A DNA stretch of 32,813 nt from NCBI GenBank assembly GCA_937991535.1, contig CALKHN010000001.1, positions 1 through 32,813 of the forward strand, in the 5' to 3' direction. The translations under genes and the position numbers were made by a program. This DNA comes from an uncultured Sphingobacteriales bacterium. GTDB lineage: Bacteria > Bacteroidota > Bacteroidia > Chitinophagales > Chitinophagaceae. The notes under the pieces were generated by a model. The model did not search any database. It worked only from the letters and a program-made list of their open reading frames with translations, and was not told the DNA's origin. Of the stretch, positions 24,642-32,813 are shown one piece after another. Within the stretch, counting starts at the first letter, position 1, and each line of letters opens with the position of its first letter.

Positions 24642-26021
24642 ATGAAAATTGATATTGACAGGTTAGATAAAGTATTTTTTATTGGTGTTGCAGGCACAGG
24701 TATGAGTGCATTGGCGCAATACATGGCGGGTATGGGAAAACGGGTGTCAGGATCTGACCGGTATTTTTCCACAGAAAACTCCGGCGATGTAAAGATAAAA
24801 TTAGAATTTGCAGGAATACGGTGCTTCAGGCAGGATGGAGAAGGTATTGCAGCAGATACCGGGCTTGTGGTAACCTCTGCAGCCGTTGAAGATACTGTAA
24901 TGGAAGTGCAAAAAGCCAGGCAGCTGGGTATACCCATTATTAAGCGATCCGAACTACTTGCTATTATTACCAAAAGCCGGAGAACCATTGCCATTGGAGG
25001 TACTTCGGGTAAGAGTACTACAAGCGCCATGCTATTTGAAATTTTGAAATATGCAGGGCTGGAGCCTGGTATCATAAGTGGCGCGGGATTGATTAGTCTT
25101 ATCAGGCAAGGTAAAATTGGCAATGCTGAAACAGGTAAAGGTGAATGGTTGATAATTGAAGCGGATGAAAGCGATGGTTCGATTGTGCAATATGAAGCCG
25201 AAATAGGGGTAGTGTTGAATATAGATAAAGATCACCAGGAGATAGATGCACTGATGGATATTTTTGATGTGTTTAAAAGAAATACAAAAGAAACATTTAT
25301 TGTTAATCAGTCACATCCGCTGGCGGCGAGACTTTCACAGAATATAAAAACAGATTTCTCTGCAGATACCGGTTCCGGTGCAGGATATATTGCTACAGGT
25401 TTCAGGCAGGATGGGTTACATATTGAATTTTTGATCAATGGTATTCCGTTTTCCCTGCACACGGTGGGAAAGCATAATATGGAAAATGCGCTGGCAGCAG
25501 TGGCAGTTGCAGGATTTTTGAATATTGATTTACAAACCAGCGCCAATGCATTAAAAAAGTATGAAGGAATTTACAGGCGTCACCAGGTTATCGGCAATAA
25601 AAAGGGGGTATGGTTAATAGATGACTATGCGCATAATCCTGCCAAATGTGCTGCATCCATAGCTGCTTGTCAGTACATTGCACCAAAAGTAATAGCCTGG
25701 TTTCAACCTCACGGCTATGGACCTACGCGATTTTTGCGTCATGATTTTGTAAAGGAAATTGCTGCCGTTTTAAGACCAGCGGATGAAATATGGATGAGCG
25801 AGATATTTTATGCGGGAGGTACCGCGGTTAAAGATATCTCCGCCAATGACCTGATCAATGATTTGAAGGCGCTTGGAAAAAAAGCTTTTTTTACAGAACG
25901 GCGGCAAAATTTTTCTGATGAAGTGCGTAGTCATCTTACACCAAATTGTGTGCTGCTGCTCATGGGTGCAAGAGATCCCTCCCTGGAAGCATTTGCACAG
26001 GAAGTATGGAGCAGACTATAA
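24642..26021 (+). CDS. MurC/Mpl-like Mur ligase with atypical P-loop
   Basis: A 459-residue ATP-dependent ligase of the Mur family, closest to UDP-N-acetylmuramate-alanine ligase MurC or the recycling enzyme Mpl. The N-terminal Rossmann part has the IGVAGTGMSALAQYM signature (14-28) and SGSDRYFS. The ATP loop is GGTSGKSTT (119-127); MurC normally has GTHGKTTT, so His and Thr are replaced by Ser. The central domain has EADESDGSI and LNIDKDHQE, and the C-terminal domain has RRHQVIG and DDYAHNP (327-333). A housekeeping murC is expected in the cell-division cluster, so this is probably a second ligase acting on a related substrate. It is convergent with a glycosyltransferase gene, their stops 11 bases apart. 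Confidence 0.88.
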   Translation: MKIDIDRLDKVFFIGVAGTGMSALAQYMAGMGKRVSGSDRYFSTENSGDVKIKLEFAGIRCFRQDGEGIAADTGLVVTSAAVEDTVMEVQKARQLGIPIIKRSELLAIITKSRRTIAIGGTSGKSTTSAMLFEILKYAGLEPGIISGAGLISLIRQGKIGNAETGKGEWLIIEADESDGSIVQYEAEIGVVLNIDKDHQEIDALMDIFDVFKRNTKETFIVNQSHPLAARLSQNIKTDFSADTGSGAGYIATGFRQDGLHIEFLINGIPFSLHTVGKHNMENALAAVAVAGFLNIDLQTSANALKKYEGIYRRHQVIGNKKGVWLIDDYAHNPAKCAASIAACQYIAPKVIAWFQPHGYGPTRFLRHDFVKEIAAVLRPADEIWMSEIFYAGGTAVKDISANDLINDLKALGKKAFFTERRQNFSDEVRSHLTPNCVLLLMGARDPSLEAFAQEVWSRL

Positions 26022-26032
26022 GGCGACTGATT

Positions 26033-26965
26033 TTATACTGCCGGTTTCATCCTTATATTCCACCATATTCCTTTGAAAAAAGATTGGATGTGTACAAATT
26101 GCCTTTTCACTGAAAACTTTATAATGGTAGCGGGTACCGTGTAAAACGCAAAAAAGGATAAGAAAATAGAAAATTGTAACAGATTGCTGTTCCGGCGCAT
26201 AAACAGAATATGATTGCGGGTGGCATAATATACGTGAATAGCGCTTTTTGGAGAGGAGATGAGTGGGTTTTTATTGTAAACGACTGCTTTAGGCTGGTAT
26301 AATATTTTATATCCTTTTTTTAATATACGGGCACTTATATCAGAATCATCAAAATAAGTGAAAAAATGTTGTGGTAGCATGTCTGGATGTTCGATTATAC
26401 TTTTTTTTATCAGCATAGTGCCGCTGTAGGCGCCGTGTGTATAAAGAGGTCTGTCATATTGGCCCTTGTCTTCTTTTTTATTGCCTATTATGGTATTTCG
26501 GCCGGTTATCCTGTTCAGGGCATTATATCCGGCATACTGTATGATATTTTTTTTGTGAAAAGAGCGAATTTTAGGACAGGTCACACCAAGTGAATGGTTT
26601 GTTTGAAACGGCGTTAAAAGGTCGTCCAGTAAATTTTCTGTTACTTCTATATGGTTATTAATCAATAGAATAAAATCTCCTTTTGCTTCCTTCACTGCCC
26701 AATTTATAGTGCTTTCCGTATAAGCTTCTGTTTTTAAGATGCGTGTATTAGGAAAATTTCCTGCCGCTATCCTGGCTGTGGGATCTGCTGCAGAACCCAT
26801 ATCGCAAACCAATATCTCGTAATTTTTGTAAAGGAGATGCTTCGTAGATTCCAAAAATTGGCATGTAATTTCTGTCTGGTTCCAGTTAAGGGTGATAATT
26901 GATATTAAAGGTTTTGCTTTTGCGAAAACGAATTTTTTTTCCGGCACAACATTATTTCTCTTCAT
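26033..26965 (-). CDS. Family 2 glycosyltransferase
   Basis: A 310-residue GT2 enzyme, like those adding rhamnose or other sugars to surface polysaccharides from a nucleotide-sugar donor on the cytoplasmic side. The fold opens with ISIITLNWNQ (21-30). The usual DxD is not seen; INNHIE near 100 takes its place, as in some rhamnosyltransferase-like enzymes. The acceptor-side motif FFTYFDDSDISARI near 208 corresponds to the conserved ED/DD site. The C-terminus has a hydrophobic segment (FSIFLSFFAFYTVPATII) that probably binds the membrane. Downstream lies the convergent MurC-like gene; upstream is a long AT-rich interval. Acceptor and donor are unknown. Confidence 0.9.
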   Translation of the reverse strand: MKRNNVVPEKKFVFAKAKPLISIITLNWNQTEITCQFLESTKHLLYKNYEILVCDMGSAADPTARIAAGNFPNTRILKTEAYTESTINWAVKEAKGDFILLINNHIEVTENLLDDLLTPFQTNHSLGVTCPKIRSFHKKNIIQYAGYNALNRITGRNTIIGNKKEDKGQYDRPLYTHGAYSGTMLIKKSIIEHPDMLPQHFFTYFDDSDISARILKKGYKILYQPKAVVYNKNPLISSPKSAIHVYYATRNHILFMRRNSNLLQFSIFLSFFAFYTVPATIIKFSVKRQFVHIQSFFKGIWWNIRMKPAV

Positions 26966-27654
26966 ATTGGTATAAATAAGGATCTGATGAAGATTGAGAA
27001 ATAAAGGATTTAAAGAGAGCTTTTCAATATGGAGTTGGACCGGAACTATTGGCTTACTAACCTAAGCGTAAAGGAATATTTATTACTGGGATAATTTGTT
27101 TAATACCTGTGATAAAAATAACGAAATATATATTTTAAGCCACAGGGTATCCTTTATCACCTGTTAAATATTGATTTTTTATTTGGTTATTTTTTGCAAC
27201 ACAATGTTATAAATCTATTAATGTATTATTATATAATAATATTTGTAAAGCGTCTGCAGGGAATTTATCTTTTGTTAATTCATCACCAGGCTGATAATAA
27301 TTTAAATAGGGTAGTAGGCTTTTTTAAAAAAAGAAAAGCTTACTTATTGATTTTTAGAAGAAAGATAGGGAAGTATGTTTTTTCATTTTTAATAAACCAG
27401 CGATTGCCTTAAAGTACTTAATCATATTTTCTTGAGTTTAAAGTTTTCCACTTTTAGCATTTATTAAGTAATTGGTATAATACTTGCGGTCTTTTCAGTC
27501 TTTTATAATATACTAAATCCAGTTACTATGCGTAAACTTTACTTAAGGTTTCTCCACAGGAAAGTATTATGCACCTACTATGAATAGGCTACTTTGTAGG
27601 TGCTTTCTAAATGTAAATTTTATTTTTAACCCCCTTTTTATTTCCTGAAAAATC
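26966..27654. other. AT-rich gene-free interval upstream of the esterase-PKD gene
   Basis: This stretch of almost 690 bases is very AT-rich. A 72-codon ORF (27194-27412) has low-complexity composition and looks spurious. Nearer the secreted esterase there is a possible 19-codon ORF (27528-27587) and a stem-loop (27571-27603), so a long leader for that gene is possible. No complete Bacteroidota promoter is clear. The interval could also be a relic of gene loss. Confidence 0.4.
27571..27603 (+). other. Stem-loop in the leader of the esterase-PKD gene
   Basis: GCACCTAC (27571-27578) pairs perfectly with GTAGGTGC (27596-27603) across a 17-base loop, about 50 bases before the ATG at 27655. The following bases TTTCTAAATG are not a strong T-run. 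It may be an attenuator-like or stability element, or a weak terminator ending a short upstream transcript. Confidence 0.5.
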
Positions 27655-30303
27655 ATGAACCAGAACCAGAAATGTGGCACTCTGCCCATTGTACCATTGC
27701 GTAAACTTTTTTCTTTTTTTCTTTTCCTTTCTTCTTTTTTCTTATTTAGCATTCAAAGCTCATTTGCACAATATCAAAATACGCAAAAAGCTGTTACTGC
27801 TAATGTAACCACAACAATACAGGGTTATTACGAATCTTTACCTGTTGATTATGCCTCCAACCCAACTAAAAAATATCCGTTATTGATCTTTTTACACGGT
27901 GTTGGCGAATTAGGAAACGGTACTACCCAACTCCCCCTGGTATTAAAGAATGCCATTCCAAAGTTGCTTAACCAGGGGATATTTCCTGCATCTTTTACGG
28001 TTGGAGGAGAGAAATTTTCTTTCATCGTGATATCTCCACAGTTTACGGCAACTACGGGTCAGCAGGAAGCGATTGATGCAATGATTAATTATTGTATACA
28101 ACGATACCGGGTTGATGTTTCACGAATTTACCTTACGGGGCTGAGCCTGGGTGGAAAAAGATCCTGGGATTATCCTGCATATGATAAGGTTAAGGCGAGT
28201 AGGCCGGCGGCAATAGTTCCGGTTTGTTCCGGCGCAACAGGAACGACATCAGGCATCGCCAATGTAGTCGGCGCGAACCTACCAATGTGGTTTTTGAACA
28301 ATTCCGATGATCCGTATATTTCTGCAACGAAAGCTCTGGAACTGGTCAATACAATAAACGCAACATCTATATCTCCTAAGGCAAAGATCACCATACATCA
28401 GGCCAGCGGGCATGATGCCTGGACGAAATCATATGATCCCAACTTCAGGGTGAATCAAATGAATGTATATGAATGGATGTTGAGCTATAAAAAAGGAACA
28501 GCGCCAGCACCTTCACCGGCTCCTGCTTTGCCAATAGCAAATGCGGGTTCTAATAAAGTGATTACCTTACCCACCAACAGCGTAACGCTGGATGGGAGTC
28601 AGTCAACCAGCGGAGGAACTATAGTGAGTTATGCCTGGAGTAAAGTTTCTGGTTCTACAGCAACAATTACAAGTCCCGGGTCAGTTAAAACTACTGTTAC
28701 AGGATTGGTGGCCGGCACTTACCAGTTCAAGCTAACGGTGAAGGATAGTTACGGCGCCACGGCCAGTGCTACAGTAACCGTTACCGTAAATGCTGCCACA
28801 AGCACGGTTCCTCTTTATTCAGATGCGGGCAGCGATCAAACCATAACGCTTCCTGTTAGTTCGGTGAAAATCAGCGGTAGCGCCGGATCCACAGCACCTT
28901 CAGGCAGTACGCATACCTGGTCGCAAACGGCCGGGCCGGTAAAAGCGGTGATTGCCTCGCCATGGAGCATAGGCACAGATGTAACGGGGCTTACTACCGC
29001 AGGTACTTACCAGTTCACCTTAGTATTGAAAGACACATATGGTAATACATCCACGTCTTCTATGTATGTGTATGTAAAGGCTGCCACAAGCACAGTTCCC
29101 CTTTATTCAGATGCAGGCAGCAATCAAACCATAACACTTCCTGTTAGTTCGGTGAAAATCAGCGGTAGCTCCGGATCCACAGCTCCTTCAGGTAGTACGC
29201 ATACCTGGTCGCAAACGGCCGGGCCGGTAAAAGCGGTGATTGCTGCACCATGGAGTATAGGCACAGATGTAACGGGGCTTACTACTGCAGGTACTTACCA
29301 GTTCACCTTAGTATTGAAAGACAAGTATGGTAATACATCCACGTCTTCAATGTATGTGTATGTAAAGGCTGCCACAAGCACAGTTCCCCTTTATTCAGAT
29401 GCAGGCAGCAATCAAACCATAACACTTCCTGTTAGTTCGGTGAAAATCAGCGGTAGCTCCGGATCCACAGCTCCTTCAGGTAGTACGCATACCTGGTCGC
29501 AAACGGCCGGGCCGGTAAAAGCGGTGATTGCTGCACCATGGAGTATAGGCACAGATGTAACAGGGCTTACTACCGCAGGAACTTACCAGTTCACCTTAGT
29601 ATTGAAAGACAAGTATGGCAATACATCCACGTCTTCAATGTATGTATATGTAAAGGCTGCTATAACAAGTACCAGCACGGATGTGCTTTATGCTAATGCG
29701 GGGAGCAATCAAACCATAATCCTTCCTGTTACAAAGTCGCTACTTGATGGCCGCAAATCTACAGCTCCGGTTGGCAGTACACATATATGGAAACAACTTT
29801 CCGGACCAAGTAAAGCGAATATTTTATATCCCTACAGTATTGCCACCGATGTAACCGGACTTAATGTGGTAGGAGACTATAAATTTTATATCACAATAAC
29901 AGATCCAAAAGGAAATGTACAAATTTCCTACACCCATGTATTCGTTGAATCAGCAGTATCCGCAAGGACTTCCCAGGGAGTTGGTGCGGTAGAGCCGGTT
30001 GATCCTTTACAAATGGCAAACCCGGATCAGCTACCTGTTGCCGGAGAATTGGATGTAAAGATTAACCCTAATCCTGTAAAATCTGATATGACCGTATGGG
30101 TTAGCGGCAGGGCTACGGGACGAACAAGCTTGATTGTTTATAGCCTCACCGGACAGGTATTGTTGCAACAGGAGTTTGTTAAGGATACACCGGGAATGGT
30201 AAATAAAACCTTTAATGTGTCTAAGCTTGCTGCCGGAACTTATGTTGCCCAAATAATTGTGGATAACAAATACAAAAAAGCCATAAAAATTTTAAAGCAA
30301 TAA
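27655..30303 (+). CDS. Secreted esterase-like hydrolase with PKD-type repeats and T9SS sorting domain
   Basis: An 882-residue secreted protein. Residues 1-38 form a signal peptide (SFFLFLSSFFLFSIQSSFAQ). Residues about 45-280 are an alpha/beta hydrolase like the esterase/CE1-type or PHB-depolymerase-type enzymes: oxyanion HG (FLHGVGE), nucleophile Ser164 (GLSLGG), acid Asp218 or Asp219 (NNSDDPY) and His253 (GHDAW). A Pro/Ala linker follows, then one PKD-like domain (about 292-379), three nearly identical 96-residue repeats (380-667) and a diverged fourth (668-765). The C-terminal ~90 residues are a type A T9SS sorting domain (INPNPVKSDM, then SLTGQVLLQQ and LAAGTYVAQI). Secretion to the cell surface or medium through T9SS and action on a polymer ester are inferred. 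It is followed by a strong terminator and a paralogue. Confidence 0.92.
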   Translation: MNQNQKCGTLPIVPLRKLFSFFLFLSSFFLFSIQSSFAQYQNTQKAVTANVTTTIQGYYESLPVDYASNPTKKYPLLIFLHGVGELGNGTTQLPLVLKNAIPKLLNQGIFPASFTVGGEKFSFIVISPQFTATTGQQEAIDAMINYCIQRYRVDVSRIYLTGLSLGGKRSWDYPAYDKVKASRPAAIVPVCSGATGTTSGIANVVGANLPMWFLNNSDDPYISATKALELVNTINATSISPKAKITIHQASGHDAWTKSYDPNFRVNQMNVYEWMLSYKKGTAPAPSPAPALPIANAGSNKVITLPTNSVTLDGSQSTSGGTIVSYAWSKVSGSTATITSPGSVKTTVTGLVAGTYQFKLTVKDSYGATASATVTVTVNAATSTVPLYSDAGSDQTITLPVSSVKISGSAGSTAPSGSTHTWSQTAGPVKAVIASPWSIGTDVTGLTTAGTYQFTLVLKDTYGNTSTSSMYVYVKAATSTVPLYSDAGSNQTITLPVSSVKISGSSGSTAPSGSTHTWSQTAGPVKAVIAAPWSIGTDVTGLTTAGTYQFTLVLKDKYGNTSTSSMYVYVKAATSTVPLYSDAGSNQTITLPVSSVKISGSSGSTAPSGSTHTWSQTAGPVKAVIAAPWSIGTDVTGLTTAGTYQFTLVLKDKYGNTSTSSMYVYVKAAITSTSTDVLYANAGSNQTIILPVTKSLLDGRKSTAPVGSTHIWKQLSGPSKANILYPYSIATDVTGLNVVGDYKFYITITDPKGNVQISYTHVFVESAVSARTSQGVGAVEPVDPLQMANPDQLPVAGELDVKINPNPVKSDMTVWVSGRATGRTSLIVYSLTGQVLLQQEFVKDTPGMVNKTFNVSKLAAGTYVAQIIVDNKYKKAIKILKQ
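27706..27743 (+). repeat. Pyrimidine tract within the signal-peptide coding region
   Basis: An uninterrupted 38-base run of C and T, including T6, T7 and T6 homopolymers, encodes the phenylalanine/leucine-rich signal-peptide core. Runs like this are prone to slippage, which would frameshift the gene. In this sequence the frame is intact. Confidence 0.7.
28792..29655 (+). repeat. Three tandem 288-bp repeats (96 codons) in the esterase-PKD gene
   Basis: Units begin at 28792, 29080 and 29368, a period of exactly 288 bases. Units 2 and 3 encode identical protein and differ at five third-codon positions, all in the last third; the first two thirds are identical. Unit 1 differs from unit 2 by about four amino acids. 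A diverged fourth unit begins at 29656. The pattern indicates recent unit duplication or gene conversion. Confidence 0.93.
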
Positions 30304-30330
30304 TTTTATACCGTTAGCATTGTTTAAATG

Positions 30331-30369
30331 AAACTGCCTCAGGAAGTAAAAATTCTGAGGCAGTTTTTT
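30331..30369 (+). terminator. Strong Rho-independent terminator after the esterase-PKD gene
   Basis: AAACTGCCTCAG (30331-30342) pairs perfectly over 12 bases with CTGAGGCAGTTT (30355-30366) around a 12-base loop, followed by more T residues. It lies 28 bases after the stop codon. Confidence 0.9.
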
Positions 30370-30763
30370 ATTGCTTAAAATTAATGTCAAATAGTCTTTC
30401 CTTTTCTAATTTAACCGTCCTCCGCCTCATTATCTTCTGATCTTTCGAATGCCTGCGTTAAGGTAAAAACAAGGCGCTCATTAATTATTTTCAATGGGCG
30501 AACTACACTTTATATTTTACTTTTTATCATTCGATAATCTTATTGCTTTATTCCTTCTGGTTTCGGCATTTGGTTTGGGTTGTCAACAGGTGAGTTTGAT
30601 TTCAAATATTGTTCAGTAATTATTAAATGATAATTCGTGTGGCAATGCTTCTGTTTTTTAAAATACATTTCAAAATTGTCATACGCTCATTAAAAAATTT
30701 ACGTTGAATATTTTATCGAACTAACCTGATATTGATTTTAATAATCCGAATGCCCGAAAAACC
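30370..30763. other. Gene-free interval between the two esterase-PKD genes
   Basis: About 390 AT-rich bases. A 41-codon hydrophobic ORF (30494-30619) can be drawn but has no support. No full TTTG-N19-TAnnTTTG promoter is clear, though one is expected because the preceding gene has a strong terminator. The last bases before the start (CCCGAAAAACC) resemble the corresponding leader of the first paralogue (TCCTGAAAAATC). Confidence 0.4.
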
Positions 30764-32813
30764 ATGAAACCAGTCACCCAAATTTATTTTTGGCGAAGGG
30801 TACCTTTGCTCTTTTTACTGTACCTTCTTCTTACACCTTCATTTGCTTTCTCGCAGGTTCAAACACAGAAACCGGTGTATATGGCGTTTGGTGATAATAT
30901 AAAAGGGTATTATGAATCATTGCCTGTTAATTATGAATCTCAACCAACTAAGAAATTTCCAATAATTATTTTTCTTCATGGAAATGGAGAACGCGGAGAT
31001 GGTTCTGTGGCCGAGCTTCCAAGAGTTTTGGTAAATGGCCCCCCCAAGCTTATAAACCAGGGTAAATTCCCATCTTCCTTTACTGTAGGAGGGGAAAATT
31101 TTTCTTTTATTGTGATTTCCCCACAATCAAAAGAAGCCACCAACTATATTCCTTCTATTGATAGTTTGATTAAATATTGTATTGCTAAATACAGAGTTGA
31201 TGAAGATAGAATATATCTAACCGGACTTAGTTTAGGCGGTTATATGAGTTGGAGATATGCTGGCCGGTCTAAAGCAAACGCCAGCCGCATAGCTGCGATG
31301 CTGCTTGTTTGCGCGGGAGTACTTCCCCGGGATGGTGAGGCTTGCAATATAGCTTCATCAAAGGTGTCAATGTGGGGAACGAATAATTCCGGAGATACAG
31401 GCGCCCCACCATGGAAACTGGACTCTTGTGTAAAGGCGGTGAATGCCTGTATTCCGACTCCTGACCCTAAAGCCAAATTAACAATTTTTAATGCCAGCGG
31501 ACATGACGCCTGGTCAAAAACATATGACCCGAATTTCAGGGAAGATGGGATGAATGTATACGAATGGATGCTTTCCCATAAAAGAGGAATTGCAACTTCT
31601 TTGCCCCCAATTGCAAATGCCGGAACTGATCAGGTATTAACGTTGCCGGTAAATACAGGAACTCTTGACGGCACTAAATCAACAGCTCCTGCAGGAACAA
31701 TTACCAGTTATGTTTGGACAAAAGTATCAGGACCTCTGGGCGGTACAATATCTTCATACAACAGCGTTAAAACGTCTGCGATAGATCTTACTGAAGGCAC
31801 ATATCAGTTTCAGTTAAAAATTACAGACAGCAAAGGCGGTACTTCCACAGCGGTTGTAACTATAAAGGTCAATCCTGCCCTACTGCCACCTGTGGCCAAT
31901 GCAGGAAACGCGCAAACCATTACACTTCCGGTTAATTATGTAAACCTGGACGGAACTCAATCAACAGCTCCTTCGGGTACTATAACCAGTTATCAGTGGA
32001 GTAAACTTTCCGGCCCTTCTTCAGGAACAATTACCTCACCTGGAGCTTCCTATACTTTAGTAAGCGGTTTGGTGGAAGGAGTATATATTTTTCAATTAAA
32101 AATAACCGACAGCAATGGCGGTACATCAACTGCTACCGTTAGCATTACTGTTAATGTGGCGCCATTACCTCCCATTGCGGATGCTGGTAATGATCAGTCA
32201 ATAAACTTACCTGTTAACAGCATAGTATTGGATGGCAGCGGTTCTACTGCTTCCTCTGGTAGTATTAGCAGTTATGAATGGAGTAAGGTATCTGGCCCGT
32301 CTAACGAAAATATAGCTACCCCATCAGGTGTTAGCACAACAGTAAGCGAACTTACGGAGGGTATATATCAATTTGAATTGAAGGTAACGGATAATAATGG
32401 CGCGGTGTCTTCTGCAACAGTAAACGTAACGGTAAATGCGCTTGTAGCTCCTCCTGTTGCTAATGCCGGCGTTGCTCAAACAATAATTTTGCCAAACAAC
32501 GTAGTAACATTGGATGGAAGTGGATCTGCAGCGCCCGGCGACACTATAGGTGGTTATGAATGGCGTAAGGTCTCTGGCCCGTTAAATGAAGTGATTACCG
32601 AGCCTATTGAGGCTATTACTACAGTTACCGGACTTACAGAAGGAATATACAAGTTTGAATTAAAGGTTACAAACAGCAAAGGTCTTTCCTCCACATCTGT
32701 TGTTACGATCACTGTAAAAGCGGCTCCACTGCCACCGGTAGCCGATGCAGGTGTTGCGCAAACCATAACGTTACCTGCTAACAGCGTAACTCTTGATGGC
32801 AGCGGTTCAACCG
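30764..32813 (+). CDS. Secreted esterase-like hydrolase with PKD-type repeats, paralogue 2 (3'-truncated by window)
   Basis: An open frame from the ATG at 30764 to the window edge gives 683 codons with no stop, so the gene continues beyond the right edge. The signal peptide is at about 1-31 (LLFLLYLLLTPSFAFSQ). The hydrolase domain at about 40-275 is clearly paralogous to the previous gene: FLHGNGERGDG, nucleophile Ser156 (GLSLGGYM), Asp211 (NNSGDTG) and His247 (GHDAW). Four complete PKD-like repeats of about 92 residues follow from residue 283, with a fifth starting at the edge. Each opens PP(I/V)A(N/D)AG and has a GTYQF- or GIYQFEL-type strand. Unlike the first paralogue, repeats here are diverged rather than identical. 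A T9SS sorting tail is expected beyond the window but is not seen. Confidence 0.92.
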   Translation, partial: MKPVTQIYFWRRVPLLFLLYLLLTPSFAFSQVQTQKPVYMAFGDNIKGYYESLPVNYESQPTKKFPIIIFLHGNGERGDGSVAELPRVLVNGPPKLINQGKFPSSFTVGGENFSFIVISPQSKEATNYIPSIDSLIKYCIAKYRVDEDRIYLTGLSLGGYMSWRYAGRSKANASRIAAMLLVCAGVLPRDGEACNIASSKVSMWGTNNSGDTGAPPWKLDSCVKAVNACIPTPDPKAKLTIFNASGHDAWSKTYDPNFREDGMNVYEWMLSHKRGIATSLPPIANAGTDQVLTLPVNTGTLDGTKSTAPAGTITSYVWTKVSGPLGGTISSYNSVKTSAIDLTEGTYQFQLKITDSKGGTSTAVVTIKVNPALLPPVANAGNAQTITLPVNYVNLDGTQSTAPSGTITSYQWSKLSGPSSGTITSPGASYTLVSGLVEGVYIFQLKITDSNGGTSTATVSITVNVAPLPPIADAGNDQSINLPVNSIVLDGSGSTASSGSISSYEWSKVSGPSNENIATPSGVSTTVSELTEGIYQFELKVTDNNGAVSSATVNVTVNALVAPPVANAGVAQTIILPNNVVTLDGSGSAAPGDTIGGYEWRKVSGPLNEVITEPIEAITTVTGLTEGIYKFELKVTNSKGLSSTSVVTITVKAAPLPPVADAGVAQTITLPANSVTLDGSGST

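Noticed and set aside
27194..27412. 72-codon plus-strand ORF in the AT-rich interval
   Set aside because: Composition is AT-driven (Ile, Tyr, Lys, Phe, Leu), with no recognisable domain or promoter.
28792..29655. Regular repeats considered as CRISPR or mobile element
   Set aside because: The unit is 288 bp, in frame within a coding region and without spacers; it encodes a PKD-like domain.
30494..30619. 41-codon hydrophobic ORF between the two esterase genes
   Set aside because: It resembles a small membrane peptide but has no promoter or conservation evidence, and such ORFs are expected by chance in AT-rich DNA.

Overview
The window looks like chromosomal DNA of a Bacteroidota member, most likely family Chitinophagaceae. 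The evidence is a TonB-dependent receptor with an N-terminal carboxypeptidase-like domain, a type IX secretion (T9SS) sorting tail on a large repeat protein, a Bacteroidota-type DUF2795 protein, promoters of the form TTTG-N19-TAnnTTTG, and little sign of Shine-Dalgarno sequences. Base composition is moderate to AT-rich. No rRNA, tRNA, CRISPR array, insertion sequence or phage module was recognised.

Layout. (1) 51-6317 is a compact plus-strand operon: TonB-dependent receptor, MFS transporter, AhpD-like protein, small MetE-like zinc thiol-methyltransferase homologue, second AhpD-like protein. It reads as an uptake-and-processing unit for an unknown small molecule and is the best candidate here for an undescribed pathway. 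(2) 6413-11146 holds a HIT hydrolase, a lipoprotein made of two copies of one domain, an N-acetylmuramoyl-L-alanine amidase-like protein without a signal peptide, and a helical-repeat plus trypsin-like protease fusion. An unrecognised 319-residue protein faces them convergently (11215-12174, minus). (3) 12475-16290 carries a LolD-like ATPase, a DUF2795 protein behind a clear promoter, a small hypothetical, a membrane-anchored four-helix-bundle protein and a DprE1-like FAD oxidoreductase. The oxidoreductase follows a MOFRL-type glycerate kinase (16349-17683) on the minus strand.

(4) 17798-20209 is a FadN-like 3-hydroxyacyl-CoA dehydrogenase/enoyl-CoA hydratase with no thiolase beside it, followed directly by an 8-bp tandem repeat. 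(5) 24492 down to 20336 is a minus-strand run: dicarboxylate/amino-acid symporter, MORN/YwqK-like protein, small lipoprotein, inorganic pyrophosphatase, ECF sigma factor and a tail-anchored putative anti-sigma factor. (6) 24642-26965 has a MurC-like ligase with an unusual P-loop and a convergent family 2 glycosyltransferase.

(7) 27655 to the right edge contains two tandem paralogous secreted esterases. Each has a serine-hydrolase domain followed by a string of PKD-like repeats. The first is complete, ends in a T9SS sorting domain and contains exact 288-bp internal repeats. The second runs off the window with no stop codon in its 683 readable codons.
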